Source: an uncultured Porphyromonadaceae bacterium (GTDB lineage Bacteria > Bacteroidota > Bacteroidia > Bacteroidales > Muribaculaceae). Taken from it: a stretch of DNA of 64,000 nt. Where the stretch lies: the NCBI GenBank assembly GCA_900545955.1, contig URAU01000012.1, positions 21,661 through 85,660 on the forward strand. The letters are read 5' to 3'. Of the stretch, positions 41,622 to 50,043 are shown in pieces. The translations under genes were made by a program, and so were the position numbers. Below the pieces are notes generated by a model. It made no database searches. It saw only the letters and a list, made by a program, of their open reading frames with translations, and was not told where the DNA came from. The first letter of the stretch is position 1. Each line of letters opens with the position of its first letter.

Positions 41622-41670
41622 AAGTCATTTAAACTTTTTCCTCGAAAAGAATTTGAGCCTGTTTTGGCAG
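41622..41670. repeat. Solo left end of the AAGTCATTTAAAC element family
   Basis: AAGTCATTTAAACTTTTTC at 41622-41640 continues with CTCGAAAAGAATTTGAG and TGTTTTG, matching the first 45 or so bases of the full element at 44821 with few changes, then diverges. No right end is seen nearby. It directly abuts the start of the SpoU methyltransferase gene. Confidence 0.6.
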
Positions 41671-41837
41671 CAAAGGTAGCGAATTGCTCCGGCACCGGCA
41701 ATCGGAGCTACCGGTCTCTCCAATTTTCACGATGCATAAAATAAGGCCCGAATGAGGCCTAAAAAGCACCTTTCCGTGGCGTTCTGCGGCCATTAAAAAG
41801 ATTTTTTTGGAAAAATGAAAAAAAATTTGCCAAAATA

Positions 41838-41868
41838 TTTGCAAAATGAAAAATGATATATAACTTTG
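41838..41868 (+). promoter_or_regulatory. Promoter of the 41.9-kb intergenic transcript
   Basis: TTTG (41838-41841) and TAACTTTG (41861-41868) are spaced by 19 bases, the Bacteroidota consensus. The nearest ORF starts 520 bases downstream, after a terminator. Confidence 0.7.
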
Positions 41869-41874
41869 CAGCAT

Positions 41875-42280
41875 ATCCAACAACAATGTTCTAAAGCACA
41901 TTTTTAAAACAGCTGGCGGACATTACCGGACAAGGCAAGCGAGCCTCCGACGCGCAAGCGGGTTGGAAACAAAAACTCTCTACAATAGGTAAAACGCTTA
42001 CGGTCGTTTTGCAATGCCGGTTAATTGATCGATTCATTCAGTCTATCAGCATTCAAGAAAATCGTCAGCAATTCATTCAACAGATTTAGCAAACGCAAAA
42101 AGAGAAAAAGAGAAAGGTAAGACAATTCATCGCATTTGTTCAAGAGTTACGTTCAATATCAATCAGATTGTTAGAAAGGTAAGAAAGAAAGTTTAGAAAG
42201 TTGTTCATGTAATCACCGCAAAAGGCGTAAGGTCGGGCGAGAGCCACGGCCGCGCCTCCAGCCGGTGGATTTTCTTTTTT
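41875..42280 (+). ncRNA. Candidate non-coding RNA or long structured leader
   Basis: About 405 nt between a consensus promoter and an intrinsic terminator, with no ORF of note. Internal features include AAAACG-cttacggt-CGTTTT (41990-42010 region), two copies of AGAAAGGTAAGA and a purine-rich middle. I looked for RNase P RNA, tmRNA and SRP signatures and saw none. It may be an independent RNA or an attenuated leader of the secreted protein gene at 42390. Confidence 0.45.
42244..42280 (+). terminator. Intrinsic terminator in the intergenic transcript
   Basis: CCACGGC (42244-42250) pairs with GCCGGTGG (42261-42268, one bulged G) and is followed by ATTTTCTTTTTT. It ends the 41.9-kb transcript 110 bases before the next start codon. 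Confidence 0.65.
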
Positions 42281-42389
42281 AAGCCCTTCGACCGACGCAC
42301 TCCCCTATCTCTCCGGTTCGCTTTGCCTGCCAAATCACTCCGACTAAGTAATTTATACATCAATAATATTCATCATAAACCGAACAAGC

Positions 42390-43985
42390 ATGAAGAAACT
42401 CTACACCATTCTTCTTTCAGCCGCCGTTGCCCTCGGCGCCTCGGCCGCCACAGAAACCGTAAGTCTCCAGCTCTCAAACGTCGATGGCCTGAAAACCATC
42501 GCCGAGACTGAGACCTCAATCAGCCGCACAACTCTGCGTAATGCCACCCTTTCTGAAAGTTTTGCAGCCAAAGGCGCAACCACTCAGCGGAAGGCAGCTC
42601 CTGCAAAAGCCCCCGAAGCTACCGACTGGACTTCCATCGGCGAAGGCACATATCTCGAAGATTTTATGACTATCTACAGCGACGTAGACGCGAATCAGAT
42701 GTGGAAAGTAACGGTTGAGACATCAGCCTCCAATCCCGGATGGTATCGCTTTCAGCCCTATGCCTCCGGGCCTGTAGCAGAATTACTGGAATCTTCCGAC
42801 AACACTTATATGTATATTAACGCCACAGACCCCCAGAAAGTTATAGCTGAAGAGTTCACAGCTTTCGGAAGCTGGCTCATTTCCCAGATGGTGGCTGAAA
42901 ACGAATGGGGGGACAACCCTGACAATTACGGTACAATGGCCGACAACGTAATCGCATTTCCGGTTGGATCTTTTGCGGTATATACCGGTAGCAACTTTGT
43001 CCGGACAACCAAAAATACCGGCTTTAAACTATTTTTACCGGGTGCAGAGGTTAAGGACTACGCATTCACGGTTTCATCAGTATACTGCTCTGACGAAAAC
43101 GTAGCATACTGTACTTTGAAATCAGGAGCAGATGTGGCAAGCATCAAAGCTGTAGTCGTAGCAGGACATTATACAGTTGACGGCCTTGAAGATTACGTGA
43201 ATGAAAAAGGTCAGCAATTTGCAGCTACGCTTCCTTCAATTTCCGTAACTCCTCCTGTCCCCGGCTTGTACACCTTCCTGTTCGTAGCTCTTGATGCGGA
43301 TGGAAAGGTTGTAGGTAAAGGTCAGGCTTATGCTATCTGGAACAGCACTGACGACAGCGATTGGGCTGATTGCGGCACAATCAGCTTCAACGAAGGAATT
43401 TATCCCGCAAGCTATAGTGATATCGATGAAGAAACCCTTACCGGCACTCTTCAGGAAAGCATAAGCACACCCGGCTATTTCCGAATCAAAAATGCTTATT
43501 CCACGCATTCTGCTTTAACCCCCATTGAACATACCACACACTCGCACTACATATACTTTAACGCTACCGACCCCGAATATGTATATATTGAACCGTCGGC
43601 TATCGGCGCAGGCACCGAAAACTATGGTCACGGTGTAATTTTCAGCAGAGGTTGGAAATTCCTCTCTCAGAAAGCTGACGCCATGGCAGCTGGATTTGGA
43701 GGTAAATACGATAAAGAAGCTAAAACCATAACCTTCCCCGCAGATGAAATGTATCTCGGCGAAGAACAATACAGCAACGGCGCTTTCTACAGAGGCAGCA
43801 GCGCAATGACTTTCGATATGTCGGGCTATTCCGCAATCAACAATGTACTGTCTGATGCCGACGCCGACGTAAACGCTCCTGTCGAGTTCTTCAACCTTCA
43901 GGGTGTACGCGTGGCCAATCCCACCGAGGGTCAGCTCGTAATCCGCCGTCAGGGTACCAAAGTCGAAAAAGTAGTCCTGAAATAA
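42390..43985 (+). CDS. Secreted repeat protein with sorting-domain-like C-terminus
   Basis: 531 residues with a signal peptide (about 1-19). Two related beta-rich halves are visible: about 70-225 (GWYRFQPYASG, YMYINATDPQKVI) and about 325-480 (GYFRIKNAYST, YIYFNATDPEYVYIE). The last 35 residues, VEFFNLQGVRV then GQLVIRRQGTKVEKVVLK, resemble the C-terminal sorting-domain form seen on many secreted Bacteroidales proteins. Function unknown. Expression probably depends on the upstream 41.9-kb promoter unless that transcript always terminates. A strong terminator follows. Confidence 0.8.
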   Translation: MKKLYTILLSAAVALGASAATETVSLQLSNVDGLKTIAETETSISRTTLRNATLSESFAAKGATTQRKAAPAKAPEATDWTSIGEGTYLEDFMTIYSDVDANQMWKVTVETSASNPGWYRFQPYASGPVAELLESSDNTYMYINATDPQKVIAEEFTAFGSWLISQMVAENEWGDNPDNYGTMADNVIAFPVGSFAVYTGSNFVRTTKNTGFKLFLPGAEVKDYAFTVSSVYCSDENVAYCTLKSGADVASIKAVVVAGHYTVDGLEDYVNEKGQQFAATLPSISVTPPVPGLYTFLFVALDADGKVVGKGQAYAIWNSTDDSDWADCGTISFNEGIYPASYSDIDEETLTGTLQESISTPGYFRIKNAYSTHSALTPIEHTTHSHYIYFNATDPEYVYIEPSAIGAGTENYGHGVIFSRGWKFLSQKADAMAAGFGGKYDKEAKTITFPADEMYLGEEQYSNGAFYRGSSAMTFDMSGYSAINNVLSDADADVNAPVEFFNLQGVRVANPTEGQLVIRRQGTKVEKVVLK

Positions 43986-44015
43986 TCCTTTTCATCCAAT
44001 CCATACTCTTACAGC

Positions 44016-44057
44016 AGAGAGCCGCATATCGCACCGCCGGTATGCGGCTCTCTTTTT
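44016..44057 (+). terminator. Intrinsic terminator of the secreted repeat protein gene
   Basis: A perfect 13-bp stem AGAGAGCCGCATA (44016-44028) / TATGCGGCTCTCT (44041-44053) with a 12-nt loop and a T-run follows the stop codon by 30 bases. Confidence 0.9.
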
Positions 44058-44108
44058 AGCTCGCCGACGCCTACAGATGCCGATTTTTCGATAAGTTGGC
44101 GCCTGAGA

Positions 44109-44141
44109 TTTGGAAATGACGCGGGATTTCATTTATCTTTG
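44109..44141 (+). promoter_or_regulatory. Promoter of the DUF4254 gene
   Basis: TTTG (44109-44112) and TATCTTTG (44134-44141) are 21 bases apart. This decides the start of the downstream gene: an upstream in-frame ATG at 44110 overlaps the promoter, so the ATG at 44185 is used. Confidence 0.75.
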
Positions 44142-44184
44142 TGAAAATTCTAAACTCAGATTCACCCTAAACCAGACACCCCAC

Positions 44185-44793
44185 ATGAAATTCGCCGAAA
44201 CCTGCAACGAAATATTCGACCGCGCAACCGCCACATACCATATCGCCGACCGCGTTGACGCCCCCTACGAAAATCCCTACCCCAAAGGCTCGATCGAGGC
44301 CATCCTCTTCGACAAGAACTGGATCGACGTAAACCAGTGGCATATGGAAGATATTATCCGCGACCCGGAAATCAAGCCGGAAGACGCCGTGAAAATCAAG
44401 CGCCGCATCGATGCCTCAAACCAGGAACGCACCGACATGGTCGAGGACATCGACACATGGTTCCGCGAGAAATATAAGGATGTGAAGCCTCTGGAAGGCG
44501 CTACCATCAACACCGAAAGCCCCGCATGGGCCATCGACCGCCTCTCGATCTTAGCTGTGAAAATCTACCACATGCGCGCCGAGGCAGAGCGCGAGGACGC
44601 CACCGACGGTCACCGCGAGAAATGCGCCGCCAAGCTGGCCGTGCTGCTCGAGCAGCGCACCGACCTCACCGACGCCATCGACACACTCCTCGACGACATC
44701 GCCGCCGGCCGCAAATACATGAAGGTATACCGCCAGATGAAAATGTATAACGACGCCGACACCAATCCGGTGCTCTACGCCGCAAAGAAATAA
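44185..44793 (+). CDS. DUF4254 family protein
   Basis: 202 residues from the ATG at 44185 (MKFAETCNEIFDRA). Largely alpha-helical with NPYPKGSIEAILFDKNWIDVNQWHMEDIIRDP and SPAWAIDRLSILAVKIYHM, the hallmark segments of DUF4254, a Bacteroidota family of unknown function often near lipopolysaccharide glycosyltransferase genes. Here it stands alone between a terminator and a repeat element. No signal peptide, so cytoplasmic. Confidence 0.85.
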   Translation: MKFAETCNEIFDRATATYHIADRVDAPYENPYPKGSIEAILFDKNWIDVNQWHMEDIIRDPEIKPEDAVKIKRRIDASNQERTDMVEDIDTWFREKYKDVKPLEGATINTESPAWAIDRLSILAVKIYHMRAEAEREDATDGHREKCAAKLAVLLEQRTDLTDAIDTLLDDIAAGRKYMKVYRQMKMYNDADTNPVLYAAKK

Positions 44794-44820
44794 TTCTGGC
44801 AGGCACCTTTACGGCGCATA

Positions 44821-45000
44821 AAGTCATTTAAACTTTTCTTCGAAAAGAATTTGAGACTGTTTTTGAGCGGATTTAACCCGAAATTGAGGGAGCGATGCGG
44901 GCATCGTGACCGAGAATGAGGGTAAAATCAGCCAAAAAGAGGCCAAATTCTTGAAGAATACGTCTTTTGAAGCCATTGTAAGAAAAAGTTTAAACGACTT
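44821..45000. repeat. Full-length inverted-repeat element, AAGTCATTTAAAC family
   Basis: Exactly 180 bp from AAGTC to GACTT. Ends AAGTCATTTAAACTTTTC (44821-44838) and the complement of 44982-45000 (AAGTCGTTTAAACTTTTTC). The centre is GGAG, then CGATGC-GG-GCATCG (44893-44906), then TGACCGAGAATGAG. No ORF. It lies between DUF4254 and tamB. The remaining 170 bases before tamB show no clear promoter. Confidence 0.75.
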
Positions 45001-45174
45001 CCATTATTCTTTCTGAACTTACCTTACGCGGGGCGGAACAATCGGTGCCGCCCCGGCGTTATATTATCGATACTCATTCATCGCCGCGGCGCCTCGCGCA
45101 CCACCTCTCTCCTCCACGTTTCAATCCAAGGGCCGACAACCTGCCCGACGTTTCCGCTATTTATTCCACGCTCC

Positions 45175-48100
45175 GTGAAGAAGATATTGAAATACCCGTT
45201 GCTGATACTCAAATGGACCGTCATATCCGTGGTGGCCCTGATAGCGCTTACGGTATTTCTCATCTACCTCCCGCCGGTGCAGGATTTCGCCATCCATACG
45301 GTCCTCGACAAGATCAATGCCGGAGGCACAACCCACATCGAAGTGAAGCGCGCACGGCTGAGCTTTCCCCTGCGGCTGAGCGTCGACTCCATGGCGATGC
45401 GCACCCCGGGAATGGCCGTCGACGCCGCATCGGCGCGCGGCGAGATAGCATTCATGCCGCTGCTGGCCGGAAGCGTGGATGTGGAGCGCCTGACGCTCCG
45501 GAAGGCCCGTGTGGACATCAGCACACCCGATTCGGCGATGTACATGCGTGCCACCCTCGGGCAGGCATCGCTGCGCGACGCCTCGATTCATCTGCTGAGC
45601 AAACAGGTTGACGTCGGACTGCTTTCGGGCCGCAACGGCCGTATTCTGCTCGACATGCGTCCGGACACCATTGCAAAGCCTGAAAAAAAATCGGAGCCGA
45701 CCCCCTGGGCCATCTCCCTGCGGAAGGTGGAACTTCTCGGCGTATACTACCGTATGAGCATGGAGGGTACAATCGCATCGCTTCAATGCGCCCTGCCGGC
45801 TGCCACCCTCCTCAACGGCCGCGTCGACCTCGGCAAGAGCACCGTTTCGCTCGATTCACTGACAATCGACCGTCCCGACATCCGCTACATCGCCGCAACG
45901 TCCACCGACAAAGTTCCCGAGGCTAAACCGGCCGAAACCGACACCGCGGCTTCCACGCCATGGCTCGTGACGGCGCGCGGACTGCGCCTGCGCCAAGGCC
46001 ATGCCGTCTACGCCACCGAGGGCGCCCGACCCGCCAAAGGTTTCGACCCTGCCTATATCGAGGCTTCGGAAATCGGCATTGCCATCGACTCGCTTCGGAA
46101 CCGGGGCAGCGAGATCAGAGTACCCCTGCGTGAACTCGCCGCCACGCTCCCGTTGTGCGGGAACCTCCCCCTGAAAGCCACCGGCACATTCGCCATGGAT
46201 TCTACGGCAATGCACGCCGACGGATTTTCCATCACCACACCTTCCTCTACCATCGGCCTGAGCGCCATGATGGGCCTGATGGGCGGAAATGCGCCCGTCA
46301 GCGCCACCCTCAACGCCTCGATAGCCAACACCGACCTACGCGCGCTCGCACCGGCTCCCGCCGCCGAAATCGTAGGGATGCTGCCACCATACGCTCCTCT
46401 GCTGCTCACAGCCGACATCGACGGCCGGATGAACTCGCTGCGCGTCAATACCCTCACCGCCGAAATCCCGCGCTACATCTCGCTTTCGGCAAGCGGCGCC
46501 ATAGCCGACTACGCCGATTTCAACCGCGCCTCGGGCGAACTCATAATAAAGGGAAAACTTACCGACGGAAACTATATCAAGCCGCGCCTGCTCGACGCCA
46601 AAATGCAGCGACAGGTCAATATCCCCCCGATTGCCCTGGCCGGACATGTGAATCTCCGCGGCGGCACCGCCGACGGAACGCTGCGCGCCACCACGGGCGG
46701 CGGCGACGTGGTGCTCGACGCCATGTGGAACAACCGCGCCACAGCCTACGATATCGCTCTCGACCTCGACCGCTTCCCCATCCAGACTATCCTCCCGCTG
46801 AGCGGTCTGCGCGACATCGACGCTTCGGCCACACTCTCGGGCCACGGACTCGACCCCTTCGCCACCTCCACAGCAGCCGAGGCCGAAATAACGCTCCACA
46901 ATGCCGTAGTGAAAGGACAGCAACTGAGCGACATAAGCCTTAAGGCCAGTCTGGCCGACGGCAAAGCCCATGTTGATGCTACCTCCGCCAACCGCCGCGC
47001 CGACTTCTCCCTGCTGGCCGACGGCAACATCGCCGGCCAGACCATGGACTGGACTTTCGCGACCGACGTGCGCAACATCGACCTGCGCGCCCTCGGGCTC
47101 ACCGACAGCGTTGCCGACGGCGCGGTAACTCTCGCCGGACGAGCCTCATTCACTCCGGCGGTGGCATCCACGCGCCGCAAGCCCGGGCACCCCATGCGCC
47201 TGCAGGCCGACGTAGACGTCAGCCGTCTGTACTGGCACATGCCCGGCGACGCCATAAACGCCGACTCGCTGCGCCTGAACTTCGCCACGGCCGACTCAGC
47301 GACAACCGCACGCCTCATCAACCACGATCTGACCATCGACTTCTCGTCGCCCGAACCGCTCGACAGCATAACCAAGCGGCTCGGATGGACCTCTCTGGCT
47401 CTCGACCGCGACCTGAAGCGCCGGCGGCTGGCCATCGACACAATCCAGCGTGCCATGCCGCGCTTCTCGCTCGATATACGCGCGGGCGCCGACAACATCC
47501 TGACCAACTATCTGGTCGGACGCGACATGAGTTTCGCCGACCTGAGGCTGCACGCCCGCAACGATTCGGCATTTTCGCTCTCAACCGCCATTCTCGGCCT
47601 CACCTCGGGAAAAACCGAAATCGACAGTCTCAACGTCGACATGCTGCAACGCGGCTCCTACCTGCTCTACAGCGCGCGTATGAACAACCGTCCGGGCACG
47701 ATGGACCAGTTCGCCCACGTGGAGGCCCGCGGCTACATCAATGCCGACCGTGTTTCCATAAGTCTCTCGCAGCAGAACATAGCCGGCGAGACAGGCTACA
47801 GCCTCGGTATGCTCGCCGCCATTCACGACATGACCCACCTGCGCATCCAGTTCGTGCCATTCCACCCCGTAATCGGCTATAAGGACTGGGACATAAACCG
47901 CGACAACTTCATCGACTACGATCTTGCAACCCAGCATATCGACGCGAACCTCGACCTGCACAACAATGTAAGCTCGCTGCGACTCTTCACTGAGCACAAC
48001 CACGCCGATTCGACGGCCAACGACGTCGTGCTCCGTGTGAAAGACATCAAGCTGGCCGACTGGCTGGCCATCAACCCATTCGCACCGCCGGTCACCGGCG

Positions 48101-50043
48101 ACCTCTCGGCCGACATGAAGATTTCATGGCTGAAGCCCGACCTCAACGGCAGCGGTACCGTAAGCCTCCACAACTTCAACTACGGCAAGCAGAAAGTGGG
48201 CGATTTCGACCTGGCCCTCGACCTGACCACCAACGCCGCCGGCACGCTGCGCGCCACGACATCGCTGATGGTCGACGGCCACAAGGCCATCACCGCCTCC
48301 GGCAACCTCAACGACTCCACAGCCGCCAACCCGTTCCTGCTCGACTTCCGTATGATTCATTTCCCGCTGAGTGTAGTCAATCCGTTCCTCCCCGCCGGAA
48401 CGGCCCGTCTGAGCGGCACCCTCAACGGCGAGCTCGACATAACCGGCGAGATGACAGCTCCGGTGCTCAACGGCAACCTAAGCTTCGACAGCACCACAGT
48501 CGACGTCGAGATGCTCGGCACTCCCCTGCGCTTCGCCTCCACCCCGATACCGGTGGAGAACAGCGTGGTGCGCTTCAACGATTTCGCCATCAACGGAGTG
48601 AACTCCAAACCGCTCACCATCAACGGAACGGTCGACCTTACCCATCTGAGTTCGCCACAACTCGACCTGGCCCTCAAAGCCCGCGACATGCAAATTGTAG
48701 GCTCGCAGAAAAAACGCAACTCCCAGGCCTACGGAAAGGCGTTCATCGACCTCGACGCCCTGGTGCGCGGCAACATGAGCATGCTCAACGTATCGGCCGA
48801 CCTCAATCTCCTCCCCTCCACCAATGTGACATACGTGATGGCCGACGCCGCCACCGAGCTCAAGAGCCGTTCAAACCAGGATATGGTGCGCTTTGTGAAC
48901 TTCGCCGACACCGCCTCGACAGCACCCGCCGATACAATCGCCGCGCCGTCGATGATGATGAACATCGACGCAAAGCTCACCGTATCGACCGGCACCACCG
49001 TCACCGTGGAGCTCGACCCATCGGGCAACTCCAAAGTGCAGCTGCAGAGCAACGGCACTGTGAACTTCACCCAGGACTATATGGGCGACCAGCGCATGTC
49101 GGGACGCATCAACCTTACGGGCGGCTTCGTACGCTACGCCGTGCCGCTCATCGGCGAGAAGTCGTTCTCGTTCAACCAGGGCAGCTACGTCGAGTTCAAC
49201 GGCAACATGATGAACCCGGTGCTCCACGTCAGCGCCTACGACGACATCCGGGCCAACGTATCGGATGAATCCGGCAATTCGCGCGTGGTGAACTTCAATG
49301 TGCTCCTGCGCGTGGACGGCACCCTTGATGAAATGAACGTGGTGTTCGACCTCGAATGTCCCGACGACCTCACCATAGCCAACGAGATAAAATCCATGAG
49401 TCCCGAGCAGCGCGCCAACCAGGCCATGAACCTCCTGCTCTACGGCACATACCGCAGCGGAGGCACCCAGACCATAACCGGCGGCAACGTAGGCACCAAT
49501 GCCCTCTACAGCTTCCTTCAGTCGCAGCTCAACACCTGGGCAGCCTCGGCAATCAAAGGTGTGGACATATCGTTCGGCATCAATCAGTACGACAAGACCG
49601 TCGACGGCGCCAACACCTCGGCGATGAACTACAGCTACCGCGTGAGCAAATCGCTGTTCGACGACCGGTTTAAAATCGTGGTCGGAGGCAACTACACAAC
49701 CGACGCCAACGCCGACGAGAATTTCGCACAGAACCTCATAGCCGATATCTCGTTTGAATATATGCTCAATAAAGCCGGCACGATGTATGTGCGACTGTTC
49801 CGCCACACGGGCTACGAGAGCATACTCGAAGGCGAGATAACCCAGACGGGCGTGGGCTTCGTCTACAAGAAGAAAATCAGTCGTCTGTCCGATATATTCC
49901 GGCGCTCCAGAGAGCCGCAGGCCCAGCTGCCGCAAGGGTCCGTACCACCCGCAGCTCCGGCTCCGGCCCCTTCCACAACCGAAAAGGAGGCTCTCCGCCC
50001 CGATACCACAGAAAGCGAAAACGAATCAAAGCCACAACAATGA
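45175..50043 (+). CDS. tamB: Translocation/assembly module TamB
   Basis: 1622 residues from a GTG, with an N-terminal membrane anchor (about 5-30) followed by a very long beta-helical, asparagine/aspartate-rich AsmA/TamB-like body and a C-terminal DUF490/TamB domain (about 1180-1545; GRINLTGGFVRYAVPLIGEKSFSF, ECPDDLTIANEIKSMSPEQRANQA). A Pro/Ala-Glu tail ends the protein. TamB spans the periplasm and is thought to aid outer-membrane assembly or lipid transport. It overlaps the lipidated TamA-like gene by four bases. No ATG gives the same conserved N-terminus. Confidence 0.92.
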   Translation: MKKILKYPLLILKWTVISVVALIALTVFLIYLPPVQDFAIHTVLDKINAGGTTHIEVKRARLSFPLRLSVDSMAMRTPGMAVDAASARGEIAFMPLLAGSVDVERLTLRKARVDISTPDSAMYMRATLGQASLRDASIHLLSKQVDVGLLSGRNGRILLDMRPDTIAKPEKKSEPTPWAISLRKVELLGVYYRMSMEGTIASLQCALPAATLLNGRVDLGKSTVSLDSLTIDRPDIRYIAATSTDKVPEAKPAETDTAASTPWLVTARGLRLRQGHAVYATEGARPAKGFDPAYIEASEIGIAIDSLRNRGSEIRVPLRELAATLPLCGNLPLKATGTFAMDSTAMHADGFSITTPSSTIGLSAMMGLMGGNAPVSATLNASIANTDLRALAPAPAAEIVGMLPPYAPLLLTADIDGRMNSLRVNTLTAEIPRYISLSASGAIADYADFNRASGELIIKGKLTDGNYIKPRLLDAKMQRQVNIPPIALAGHVNLRGGTADGTLRATTGGGDVVLDAMWNNRATAYDIALDLDRFPIQTILPLSGLRDIDASATLSGHGLDPFATSTAAEAEITLHNAVVKGQQLSDISLKASLADGKAHVDATSANRRADFSLLADGNIAGQTMDWTFATDVRNIDLRALGLTDSVADGAVTLAGRASFTPAVASTRRKPGHPMRLQADVDVSRLYWHMPGDAINADSLRLNFATADSATTARLINHDLTIDFSSPEPLDSITKRLGWTSLALDRDLKRRRLAIDTIQRAMPRFSLDIRAGADNILTNYLVGRDMSFADLRLHARNDSAFSLSTAILGLTSGKTEIDSLNVDMLQRGSYLLYSARMNNRPGTMDQFAHVEARGYINADRVSISLSQQNIAGETGYSLGMLAAIHDMTHLRIQFVPFHPVIGYKDWDINRDNFIDYDLATQHIDANLDLHNNVSSLRLFTEHNHADSTANDVVLRVKDIKLADWLAINPFAPPVTGDLSADMKISWLKPDLNGSGTVSLHNFNYGKQKVGDFDLALDLTTNAAGTLRATTSLMVDGHKAITASGNLNDSTAANPFLLDFRMIHFPLSVVNPFLPAGTARLSGTLNGELDITGEMTAPVLNGNLSFDSTTVDVEMLGTPLRFASTPIPVENSVVRFNDFAINGVNSKPLTINGTVDLTHLSSPQLDLALKARDMQIVGSQKKRNSQAYGKAFIDLDALVRGNMSMLNVSADLNLLPSTNVTYVMADAATELKSRSNQDMVRFVNFADTASTAPADTIAAPSMMMNIDAKLTVSTGTTVTVELDPSGNSKVQLQSNGTVNFTQDYMGDQRMSGRINLTGGFVRYAVPLIGEKSFSFNQGSYVEFNGNMMNPVLHVSAYDDIRANVSDESGNSRVVNFNVLLRVDGTLDEMNVVFDLECPDDLTIANEIKSMSPEQRANQAMNLLLYGTYRSGGTQTITGGNVGTNALYSFLQSQLNTWAASAIKGVDISFGINQYDKTVDGANTSAMNYSYRVSKSLFDDRFKIVVGGNYTTDANADENFAQNLIADISFEYMLNKAGTMYVRLFRHTGYESILEGEITQTGVGFVYKKKISRLSDIFRRSREPQAQLPQGSVPPAAPAPAPSTTEKEALRPDTTESENESKPQQ

